From Methanobacteriota archaeon (lineage in GTDB: Archaea; Thermoplasmatota; Poseidoniia; Poseidoniales; Poseidoniaceae), in assembly GCA_009936765.1 (NCBI GenBank), contig JAACDL010000185.1, positions 1-5,126 of the forward strand: 5,126 nt of DNA, given 5' to 3'. The notes below the pieces were generated by a model. That model saw only the letters and a program-made list of their open reading frames with translations. It made no database searches and was not told the origin of the DNA. The position numbers were made by a program, and so were the translations under genes. Each line of letters opens with the position of its first letter. Position 1 is the first letter of the stretch. Shown here piece by piece: positions 1-5,126 of this stretch.

Positions 1-19
1 AACGCATATCTTTGCTCAC
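1..19 (-). CDS. possible 5' end of a further minus-strand gene (partial)
   Basis: Reading leftwards, a GTG at 19-17 overlaps the TGA stop (18-16) of the DUF167 gene as a GTGA junction, the same style as the ATGA junctions in the oxidase operon. It would start (M)SKDMR before the window ends. A GGAGGGA sequence on the minus strand at 37-31, inside the end of the DUF167 gene, could serve as its ribosome binding site, although the spacing of 11-13 bases is long. An ATG at 7-5 in the same frame is an alternative start. Only six codons are visible, so no function can be given, and the call could be chance. Confidence 0.27.
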
Positions 20-324
20 GATTCAATTAATCCCTCCAGAACAGTAACTATTTGCTCAGAAGATAATCCTTCAATACTGACTTTTTTCTGCCTTGTTGTG
101 TGCCCCGATACGACTGTAACTTTGGAAGAAAATATTTTTGTTAACACATTACAAACTGCGTGATTTGCTTTTCCTTTCTGTGCTTCGGCTTTTACAGCGA
201 CCTGGATTCTTCCCCTCCAATCATTAAACCCAACAACCCCTTGTCGACTAGAACCAGGTTGTACTTCAATCTCAACTAAAACGGCACCGTCGAGGGTAGT
301 TTGGACACAAGCAGCGAGTCCCAC
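16..324 (-). CDS. DUF167 / UPF0235 (YggU-like) family protein
   Basis: A 102-residue protein of the DUF167 (UPF0235) family, small soluble alpha/beta proteins found in bacteria and archaea with no established biochemical role. The family landmarks are all visible: VQPGSSR at 21-27 (usual form V-x-P-x-A-S-R), a GKAN core at 51-54 followed by a helix, and VTVVSGHTTRQKKVSI at 69-84 (usual form V-x-I-V-x-G-x-x-S-R-x-K). The length is normal for the family and there is no signal peptide or membrane segment, so it should be cytoplasmic. The start is GTG at 324-322; only one sense codon (TTT) separates it from an in-frame TAA at 330-328, and no Shine-Dalgarno lies directly before it. A well-formed ribosome binding site lies further upstream, before a tiny in-frame ORF (see 328-351). 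It is transcribed divergently from the oxidase operon and shows no obvious functional link to it. Confidence 0.88.
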   Translation of the reverse strand: MGLAACVQTTLDGAVLVEIEVQPGSSRQGVVGFNDWRGRIQVAVKAEAQKGKANHAVCNVLTKIFSSKVTVVSGHTTRQKKVSIEGLSSEQIVTVLEGLIES

Positions 325-327
325 AAA

Positions 328-351
328 TTATCCGATGAAGAGACAGCACAT
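328..351 (-). CDS. possible seven-codon leader ORF (MCCLFIG) upstream of the DUF167 gene
   Basis: On the minus strand, ATG at 351-349 is followed by TGC TGT CTC TTC ATC GGA and TAA (330-328). It lies in the same frame as the DUF167 gene, whose GTG begins after a single TTT codon. It is preceded by AGGGAGG (minus strand 365-359) with 7 bases of spacing, the same spacing as the site before subunit III. Two of the seven codons are cysteine. It could be a leader peptide that permits re-initiation at the GTG, or the original N-terminus of the DUF167 protein cut by a nonsense change or sequence error. A chance ATG is also possible. Confidence 0.3.
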   Translation of the reverse strand: MCCLFIG

Positions 352-357
352 CAACAA

Positions 358-374
358 ACCTCCCTACGGGAGAT
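358..374 (-). promoter_or_regulatory. hairpin enclosing a Shine-Dalgarno sequence on the minus strand
   Basis: A perfect inverted repeat, CTCCC-TAC-GGGAG, spans 360-372. In minus-strand RNA it extends by a U-G wobble (373/359) and an A-U pair (374/358) to a seven-pair stem with a GUA loop. The GGGAGG ribosome binding site for the 351-349 ATG lies in its 3' arm, so folding would hide it. If the oxidase transcript is leaderless, the plus-strand transcript does not contain this element. It could equally be a DNA-binding site or chance. Confidence 0.35.
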
Positions 375-387
375 ACCACCTATGCGC

Positions 388-399
388 AATCGCTTAATA
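388..399 (+). promoter_or_regulatory. archaeal promoter: BRE-like AA and box A for the oxidase operon
   Basis: TTAATA at 394-399 lies 23-28 bases before the ATG of subunit II, and AA at 388-389 falls at -34/-33 if the A of the ATG is +1. This is the standard archaeal BRE plus TATA-box geometry for transcription starting at, or a base or two from, the start codon. No Shine-Dalgarno precedes the ATG, which agrees with a leaderless mRNA. The reverse complement, TATTAA, is also a fair box A for the divergent gene, though without a clear BRE. Confidence 0.6.
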
Positions 400-407
400 C
401 ACCCGTC

Positions 408-417
408 TGACCGGTCA
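408..417 (+). promoter_or_regulatory. 10-bp palindrome TGACCGGTCA, candidate operator
   Basis: A perfect self-complementary 10-mer lies between box A and the subunit II ATG, at -14 to -5 relative to the predicted leaderless start. A dimeric repressor bound there would block RNA polymerase loading or escape. Apart from this position and its symmetry there is no evidence of function, and no second copy was noticed in the window. Confidence 0.3.
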
Positions 418-421
418 AAGC

Positions 422-1408
422 ATGGGCGCTTCGCGAGAGCTGTGGCCAGACGAACATACAGTGTTCAATATTCTGTATGATAAATTTCTTTTCTGGTCGA
501 TTATAGTCGGTCTGTTCACTTTTGCATGGCTGCTAATCGCCATTCTTCGTTACAGGGAAGGCGTAGACCCGAATGTCAAATTAGAAGAAATCAAAGTCGG
601 CACATTTCCAAAAGAGCGCCACAACTTCGACCTTGAATTAGCATGGTTCGTAGGCCCTACAATCCTAGTGGTCTGGGTTACAGTCCTCGCCTTTGGTTCT
701 ATGAACATTGTATGGGGCGAAGTAGCTAAACTTCAGAATGATGATGATTCCTTCATAGTAGAGGCAAATGGTCTGCAGTGGTATTGGGACTTCTATTACC
801 AAGATGCTCTGACATGGGAAGACATGGATACAGGGCATGACGTCACTTGGAATATCACCACTGGCCTGACAATTAATCCAGGTGAGGGTGCAGCAACTGC
901 TGCCGTAACATACGGCGCCAGTACTGCAAATTTAGATTTAGCAAATAACACCACTCTAGATGTATTGTTCAACGAATTAATTTTCCAACACGTGGACATA
1001 TTGGATGCTGATGGAAATATAGTTCATCGCTGGCAACACATTCCAGTAGAACACAAGATGAGCGGAGACCTGATCATTCCGTGTGACACCAACGTCCTCT
1101 TCAACATCTACAGCATGAACCCTGCAAGAGAAGCAAACTTCGATGCTACCAGCACTTACCAAGGTGTTCAGCACGCATTCTGGCTACAAGAGTGGGGAAT
1201 GAAAGAAGATGCAGTCCCTGGACTTGAGGGTGGAACTTGGATGTATGTTCAGCCAAACGAAGCAGGCACATTCCCGATTCGATGCGCAGAATACTGTGGA
1301 AAAGAGCATTCTTTGATGAAAGGTCAAGTTGAAGTCGTTGCAAAAGAAGGCATGACTTGCGATGCTGATTTCGGAGTATACTTCGAACATGAGGAGTTGA
1401 GAGAATGA
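422..1408 (+). CDS. coxB: cytochrome c oxidase subunit II with CuA site
   Basis: Membrane-anchored subunit of an aa3-type oxidase that accepts electrons from a soluble donor outside the membrane and passes them to subunit I. Two helices lie at about 22-43 and 72-94, followed by the aromatic QWYWDF motif (119-124) that relays electrons and then the CuA cupredoxin domain. The CuA ligands are all visible: H251 in HAFWLQEWGMKEDAVPG, then C288, E290, C292, H296 and M299 in CAEYCGKEHSLM. This marks a cytochrome c or cupredoxin oxidase, not a quinol oxidase. There is no lipobox and no fused cytochrome c. The stretch between QWYW and the CuA core (about 127-200) is long, and about 17 extra residues separate S231 from H251. 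Cysteines 221 and 313 lie outside the CuA site. ATG 422 is the only plausible start after the in-frame TAA at 395-397. The gene ends in an ATGA overlap with subunit I. Confidence 0.96.
   Translation: MGASRELWPDEHTVFNILYDKFLFWSIIVGLFTFAWLLIAILRYREGVDPNVKLEEIKVGTFPKERHNFDLELAWFVGPTILVVWVTVLAFGSMNIVWGEVAKLQNDDDSFIVEANGLQWYWDFYYQDALTWEDMDTGHDVTWNITTGLTINPGEGAATAAVTYGASTANLDLANNTTLDVLFNELIFQHVDILDADGNIVHRWQHIPVEHKMSGDLIIPCDTNVLFNIYSMNPAREANFDATSTYQGVQHAFWLQEWGMKEDAVPGLEGGTWMYVQPNEAGTFPIRCAEYCGKEHSLMKGQVEVVAKEGMTCDADFGVYFEHEELRE
1391..1396 (+). promoter_or_regulatory. Shine-Dalgarno for subunit I
   Basis: GAGGAG lies 8 bases before the ATG at 1405, inside the end of the subunit II gene. With the 4-base ATGA overlap it implies coupled translation. 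It also fixes the subunit I start so that the signal peptide and extra domain are included. Confidence 0.7.
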
Positions 1409-3708
1409 AGGCTCGTACCGTTGCCATTTTGGCACTTCTCTTAGTCGCTCTTGCGTCTACAACAACATACGAAGCTAGACCAGGCGGTATGGGAAAACAG
1501 GGTGACGGAGGATGTTCTTGTCACGGCGGAATGGAATCCAACACAGTAATCACAGTAGATGGGTTGCCTTCTACATTCAATGCATCTGAAGAATATCTTT
1601 TCACACTCACTATAACCAACGACGATGTTGAAATCAGCGATGATGGTGCTCACGGCGGATTCAGAATAATCCCTAGCGGAGGAGTTCTAGAATCGGTTCC
1701 CGATATTAACGGAAATGTTGCTAACGATATGGAAGGAGGACTAACTCATTCCCTCGACACTAATGACCGTAGAACATGGGAATTCAAGTGGACTGCTCCT
1801 TCTGATGACACAGATATTGCTAACTTCATAATTTATGGAAATGCTGTCAATGGAAATGGCGCTGCTGATTCTGATGGTTCAGACCAGTGGAATAAGTTAG
1901 AGATTTCAGTTCCCGGACTGAATGCAAACCCTAGCGCGCCTAGCGCTGCAGCACTAACGATTTTGATGACTGCAATTGGACTTGCTCTAGGACTAATCCT
2001 TATTGGAAGCATGTGGGTATTCTACACTCGCAACCCTAACACTTTCTCGATTGGTAGTTTCTGGGCATACCTGAAACCATGGCTAACTACTACCGACCAC
2101 AAGATGGTTGGAATTCTTTACTTCCTATACGGTTTCTTCTTCTTCCTAGTAGGAGGATTGTTAGCGCTATTGTTCCGTATTCAGTTAGCACTACCTGAGA
2201 ATGATTTCCTTACTCAGGCTGAATACAATTCATTCTTTACTCTACACGGGACAACTATGATTTTCTTAGCAGCAATGCCAATGATTGCTGGTTTCATGAA
2301 CTACATCCTACCATTGCAGATAGGCGCTAAAGATCTAGCATTCCCGAGAATCAATGCTCTTGGGTTCTGGATAATTGTCGCTGCTGCGCCTCTAATCTTT
2401 ACAGGGGTGTGGAGTGGAGAAGCTGCCGACATTACGTGGGTAATGTACCCGCCTTACTCCAGCCTTACTGGACAGGCAGGTGGTCCAAACCCTGGTACGA
2501 TTGCCTTCATATCTGGAATTGCATTACTTGGAGCATCCTCCACATTATCAGGAGTTAACTTCGTTACCACTACCTTCACTATGCGCGCAAAGGGCGTAGG
2601 ATGGATGAGAATGCCTCTATTCACTTGGTCTGTACTAATCAGCGTATTCATGCTGTATGTTAGCCTGCCAGCGTTCGTTATCGGCATATTCTTCTTACTA
2701 TTCGATTCAACGATAGGCACCACCTTCTTCGTAGCAGGTGGAGACCCGCTGCTGTTCCAACACTTGTTCTGGTTCTTCGGACATCCCGAAGTATACGTGG
2801 TTGTGGTTCCTGCATTCGGAATAGTATCAGAAGTTCTTGCAACAAGTGCAAGACGCTCGATTTTCGGATATAGGTCCATGGTTTACGCAATGGTCGGTAT
2901 TGGAGTTGTTGGATTCATTGTTTGGGGACACCACATGCTAACCAGCGGAATGAGCCCTGCATGGCGTGCAGGATTCATGATCACTACCATGGCTGTTGCA
3001 ATCCCTACAGGTGTGAAGATTTTCAATTGGCTCGCTACTCTTTGGGGAGGAAGTTTGGTATTCAAGACTCACACTCTTTGGTCTCTAGGATTCCTAATCA
3101 CATTTACACTAGGAGGATTATCTGGAATGTTCTTCCCTGTTGCAGGACTTGATACGCAGTTCCACGACGGGTACTTCGTAGTGGCTCACTTCCACTACGT
3201 ATTCATTGGAGGGATTATCTTCGCATTGTTCTCAGGTATCTATTACTGGTTCCCTAAGGTTACTGGTCGTAGAATGGATGAGAAGTTGGGACTGTGGCAC
3301 TTCATTATCGCATTCTGTTCATACAATGCTGCATTCTGGCCAATGCACGCCGTAGGGATCATGGGAATGCCAAGAAGGACTCACACATATGCTGCTGACT
3401 CCGGATACGCTGAATTGAATCTAGCAATCTCTACTTTCGCAATTATATTTGGTCTATCACAACTCATACTTGTATGGAACATTGTTCGTTCAGTCAAGAA
3501 GGGCGAAAAAGTCGGAAAGGATCCATGGGGTGGATGGTCTCTTGAATGGGCTGTTACTTCTCCTCCACCAACACCATCATTCGCTGTTGAACCAACACAG
3601 TATGATGCTAACGAAGGGGCAGAGCAACATGAAACGAAATTAGAATCACTATTACGCAGACCATTCCGGACGATTAGTAATCTATGGAACAAGGAGGCGG
3701 AAATATGA
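1405..3708 (+). CDS. coxA: cytochrome c oxidase subunit I (A1 type) with N-terminal extracytoplasmic domain
   Basis: Catalytic, proton-pumping subunit that reduces oxygen to water. It has 767 residues, about 200 more than usual. A signal peptide (about 1-24), an extracytoplasmic beta-rich domain (about 25-180) and an extra helix (about 183-207) precede a complete core starting near 228 (TTTDHKMVG). Low-spin heme ligands are H281 and H597; the high-spin heme ligand is H595 (VAHFHYV). CuB ligands are H460, H509 and H510, with the cross-linking Tyr Y464 in GHPEVY. E462 of that motif defines type A1. D-channel residues N299, D310 and N317 and K-channel K538 (AIPTGVK) are present, as are R657/R658 (MPRR). 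The C-terminal DPWGGWSLEW and SPPP motifs are typical; a charged tail follows. The signal peptide plus one helix puts the core N-terminus in the cytoplasm, as required. It overlaps subunits II and III by 4 bases each. Confidence 0.96.
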   Translation: MKARTVAILALLLVALASTTTYEARPGGMGKQGDGGCSCHGGMESNTVITVDGLPSTFNASEEYLFTLTITNDDVEISDDGAHGGFRIIPSGGVLESVPDINGNVANDMEGGLTHSLDTNDRRTWEFKWTAPSDDTDIANFIIYGNAVNGNGAADSDGSDQWNKLEISVPGLNANPSAPSAAALTILMTAIGLALGLILIGSMWVFYTRNPNTFSIGSFWAYLKPWLTTTDHKMVGILYFLYGFFFFLVGGLLALLFRIQLALPENDFLTQAEYNSFFTLHGTTMIFLAAMPMIAGFMNYILPLQIGAKDLAFPRINALGFWIIVAAAPLIFTGVWSGEAADITWVMYPPYSSLTGQAGGPNPGTIAFISGIALLGASSTLSGVNFVTTTFTMRAKGVGWMRMPLFTWSVLISVFMLYVSLPAFVIGIFFLLFDSTIGTTFFVAGGDPLLFQHLFWFFGHPEVYVVVVPAFGIVSEVLATSARRSIFGYRSMVYAMVGIGVVGFIVWGHHMLTSGMSPAWRAGFMITTMAVAIPTGVKIFNWLATLWGGSLVFKTHTLWSLGFLITFTLGGLSGMFFPVAGLDTQFHDGYFVVAHFHYVFIGGIIFALFSGIYYWFPKVTGRRMDEKLGLWHFIIAFCSYNAAFWPMHAVGIMGMPRRTHTYAADSGYAELNLAISTFAIIFGLSQLILVWNIVRSVKKGEKVGKDPWGGWSLEWAVTSPPPTPSFAVEPTQYDANEGAEQHETKLESLLRRPFRTISNLWNKEAEI
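1477..1944 (+). other. N-terminal Reeler / choice-of-anchor-V-like domain fused to subunit I
   Basis: Residues about 25-180 of subunit I. Seen directly: a Gly-rich start, a CXCH motif (C37, C39, H40 in GGCSCHGG, bases 1513-1524), then alternating hydrophobic and polar segments typical of a beta sandwich. Examples are NTVITV and EEYLFTLTITN, a HGGFRI segment near 83-88, and WEFKWTAP near 125-132. This order resembles the domains called Reeler-like or choice-of-anchor V, where a short Cys/His motif precedes the sandwich; those usually have CXXCH. The assignment rests on pattern only. The domain follows a signal peptide, so it should sit on the same side of the membrane as CuA. Possible roles are metal or heme binding, docking of the electron donor, or attachment to the envelope. 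Confidence 0.6.
3691..3697 (+). promoter_or_regulatory. Shine-Dalgarno deciding the subunit III start
   Basis: AAGGAGG stands 7 bases before the ATG at 3705, which itself forms an ATGA overlap with the subunit I stop. The in-frame ATG at 3684 has no such site before it and would place this sequence inside the coding region, so 3705 is the preferred start. Confidence 0.8.
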
Positions 3709-5024
3709 GCGGAAGTCTACACGATGTCAAGAATGATATTTGGATGAAGACTGTCCTAATCTCAGTAGGTCTTCTCTTCGCAGGTATCGCTGCCTATGCA
3801 GTACTAGCCGAAGGAATCGGATCAGTAAAGCATCATGATTGGGAAGATGCCCATCATGAATTAGAAGAAATTGAAGCTGAATGGGACACCGCTAATGAGA
3901 CAGGCACTCTTGAAGAAAAGGAGGCTGCTAGTGACAAGTGGAGTGATGCTCATCACGCTGATATCGATGCACATTTGTCTTACCTAACATGGAGTACTGC
4001 TGGTAAAACCATAATGGTCATGTTCATAATTTATGCCGCATTCTATGGCATTGCAGGATTCTTCAACAGTATTCAACCTGAAGAAGAGCATCACGATGAC
4101 CACGGTGATGACCACGAAGAGCATCATGGTTCGGCTTCGCCGATTTTGATGGCAGGCGGTATCCTACTATTCATGATGGGATTCCCTGGGTTTGTTACCA
4201 CCTGTAAGGCGTGGCTAGGATTGGATTACGACCCTGAAATGTCTGGTTTCATGCTATCTGCAATCGGTGCAATGATTACGATTATGGGAATTGGCAACTG
4301 GTGGAATGAGGACCTTAAGGGCCACCCTGAGCAAATCGCAACATCCGATCCGTTCAAGGGTCAAGACATTCGCAAGGCCGGAATGTGGATTTTCCTGATA
4401 TCGGAAACTATGGTTTTCGCATCCTTCTTCTCATCCTACCTAAGAATGAGAACTGGATGGTGTACACAATGGGCAGTTAATGCAGGAAAGTGTGATGTTG
4501 TAGATACATACACTGCATCTGATTACCTAAGGCCAGGTGGAGCAACTGGCACAGGGGACTTCTGGACATTACTTCCTGGTGGAATCAACACATTTGCACT
4601 AATTATCTCATCATACACCATTGTACTAGCGCTAAAGACCGCTAAGAATGTTAATTGGGAGCCTTCAAAGAACGCACTGATGGCACGCTTGTTCCCTACA
4701 AGGAAGCAGGCTGTCCGCAACTATCTGCTAATCACTGTAGCACTAGGTTCACTGTTCATCGTACTGAAGTTGATCGAGTGGAGCCACCTGATTGCTGAAG
4801 GGTTCACAATCGATAGCCAAGCTGGTTCGATATTCTATGTGGCAACTGGTGCACACGGTCTTCACGTATTCATTGGATTGCTAGTCATGCTATTCATGGT
4901 ATTCAAGGCCGATACTGTCGGCTATGATGAAGAAAATGGCCAAGGAATCGAATACTTCGGATTGTACTGGCACTTCGTGGATTTGGCGTGGGTTGCCATC
5001 TTCCCTGCATTCTATCTGTACTGA
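3705..5024 (+). CDS. coxC: cytochrome c oxidase subunit III with two extra N-terminal helices
   Basis: Helper subunit of the oxidase, known in the family to sustain proton uptake and protect the active site. It has 439 residues against about 200-300 normally. The canonical seven-helix part starts near 145: helices at about 145-168, 179-199 (ending GNWW), 223-245, 285-311, 339-359, 375-400 and 416-438. It carries KAGMWIFLISETMVF (224-238, including the conserved Glu E234), ATGAHGLHVFIG (380-391) and YWHFVDLAW (421-429). Ahead of it lie two extra helices (about 15-36 and 99-121). The loop between them has HH pairs at 43-44, 50-51 and 83-84 plus H90, and a Glu-rich, probably helical stretch. After the second extra helix comes an acidic His cluster at 126-141. 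An even number of added helices keeps the core orientation. The extension could be a fused accessory subunit such as a subunit IV equivalent, but I see no recognisable match. Confidence 0.94.
   Translation: MSGSLHDVKNDIWMKTVLISVGLLFAGIAAYAVLAEGIGSVKHHDWEDAHHELEEIEAEWDTANETGTLEEKEAASDKWSDAHHADIDAHLSYLTWSTAGKTIMVMFIIYAAFYGIAGFFNSIQPEEEHHDDHGDDHEEHHGSASPILMAGGILLFMMGFPGFVTTCKAWLGLDYDPEMSGFMLSAIGAMITIMGIGNWWNEDLKGHPEQIATSDPFKGQDIRKAGMWIFLISETMVFASFFSSYLRMRTGWCTQWAVNAGKCDVVDTYTASDYLRPGGATGTGDFWTLLPGGINTFALIISSYTIVLALKTAKNVNWEPSKNALMARLFPTRKQAVRNYLLITVALGSLFIVLKLIEWSHLIAEGFTIDSQAGSIFYVATGAHGLHVFIGLLVMLFMVFKADTVGYDEENGQGIEYFGLYWHFVDLAWVAIFPAFYLY
4083..4126 (+). repeat. short internal direct repeats encoding the His/Asp-rich loop
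   Basis: GAAGAGCATCA occurs at 4083-4093 and 4116-4126, and between them GATGACCACG occurs at 4095-4104 and 4107-4116. They encode the alternating acidic and His loop of subunit III (H129, H130, H133, H137, H140, H141). Such nested repeats suggest growth by slippage, or simply reuse of the same codons. Confidence 0.6.
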
Positions 5025-5030
5025 GGTGAT
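5023..5030 (+). promoter_or_regulatory. strong Shine-Dalgarno for the gene after subunit III
   Basis: GAGGTGAT closely matches the archaeal anti-16S complement (GGAGGTGATC), 3 bases before the ATG at 5034. It begins within the subunit III stop codon, so the following gene is part of the same operon. Confidence 0.75.
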
Positions 5031-5033
5031 ATT

Positions 5034-5126
5034 ATGAGCGAACACAAGTATACCGGACCAATAGCAGGAATCTTCCAGAAAATGGCTGATTTGATCGGCA
5101 AGGATGTTTACTACGTAAATTTCCTA
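5034..5126 (+). CDS. unidentified operon gene, 5' end only
   Basis: Thirty-one codons open to the window edge, starting 9 bases after the subunit III stop and preceded by the best ribosome binding site in the window. The protein begins MSEHKYTGPIAGIFQKMADL and continues with a charged/aromatic stretch (IGKDVYYVNFL). There is no signal peptide, no Cys motif and no clear membrane helix in the visible part; the segment at 9-22 could be an amphipathic helix. Its place after subunits II, I and III would suit another oxidase or respiratory-chain subunit or an assembly factor, but I do not recognise it. Confidence 0.8.
   Translation, partial: MSEHKYTGPIAGIFQKMADLIGKDVYYVNFL

Noticed and set aside
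360..372. Hairpin read as a transcription terminator
   Set aside because: It lies between divergent genes, not after either one, and is not followed by a T tract in either direction.
422..1408. caa3-type fusion of cytochrome c to subunit II
   Set aside because: No CXXCH motif exists in the protein, and the sequence ends shortly after the CuA domain.
796..1435. Several minus-strand open frames opposite subunit II
   Set aside because: They overlap each other and the CuA-encoding region, and none resembles a known protein.
1513..1524. Canonical c-type heme site in the subunit I N-terminal domain
   Set aside because: The motif is CXCH, not CXXCH, so a standard covalent heme cannot be claimed; it is reported only as an open question.
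2454..2879. 141-codon open frame on the minus strand
   Set aside because: It lies wholly opposite the conserved core of subunit I, including the GHPEVY region, and its translation is low in complexity with no family resemblance. It is a shadow of the real gene.
3381..3692. 103-codon minus-strand frame and smaller plus-strand frames near 2922-3152 and 3449-3643
   Set aside because: All overlap subunit I coding sequence, have no ribosome binding sites of note and show compositions expected of out-of-frame translation.
3684..3704. Earlier ATG for subunit III adding seven residues (MEQGGGN)
   Set aside because: The AAGGAGG site at 3691-3697 and the ATGA overlap point to ATG 3705; nothing comparable precedes 3684.
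1..5126. CRISPR array, tRNA, rRNA, insertion sequence or attachment site
   Set aside because: No regularly spaced repeats, cloverleaf-like or rRNA-like sequence, or transposase fragments were seen; nearly the whole window is coding.

Overview
The window looks like a piece of an archaeal genome, most probably marine and Thermoplasmatota-like (Marine Group II / Poseidoniales would fit). Four observations support this. The first gene of the main operon has a TATA box (box A) with a BRE-like AA placed for a leaderless transcript. The internal genes have strong GGAGG/GGTGA Shine-Dalgarno sites and ATGA overlaps. The 102-residue gene belongs to the DUF167 family, common in archaea. The oxidase subunits carry unusual N-terminal additions. 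The lineage is an inference from style; no marker gene in the window settles it.

Layout. Positions 1-324 (minus strand) hold a complete DUF167/UPF0235 gene, possibly followed by the first codons of another minus-strand gene at 1-19. Positions 325-421 are a compact divergent intergenic region. It contains a plus-strand box A, a 10-bp palindrome next to the oxidase start, a hairpin whose 3' arm holds a good Shine-Dalgarno sequence on the minus strand, and a seven-codon Cys-rich leader ORF in frame with the DUF167 gene. Positions 422-5024 (plus strand) are a tight operon for an A1-type heme-copper cytochrome c oxidase: subunit II with a complete CuA site (422-1408), subunit I (1405-3708) and subunit III (3705-5024). 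At 5034 another gene starts with an excellent ribosome binding site and runs off the window; its product is not recognised.

How the genes work together. Subunit II would take electrons from an extracytoplasmic donor (cytochrome c or a blue-copper protein, not present here) at its CuA centre and pass them to the low-spin heme and the heme/CuB centre of subunit I, where oxygen is reduced to water and protons are pumped. All expected ligands and the D- and K-channel residues checked by eye are present. Subunit III has the seven canonical helices.

The unusual content is in the additions. Subunit I starts with a signal peptide and a roughly 155-residue extracytoplasmic Reeler/choice-of-anchor-V-like domain with a CXCH motif, followed by an extra transmembrane helix. 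Subunit III has about 143 extra N-terminal residues with two extra helices and two His/Asp/Glu-rich loops. Subunit II has insertions around its CuA domain. Together they suggest a lineage-specific enlarged oxidase with extra metal- or partner-binding surfaces.
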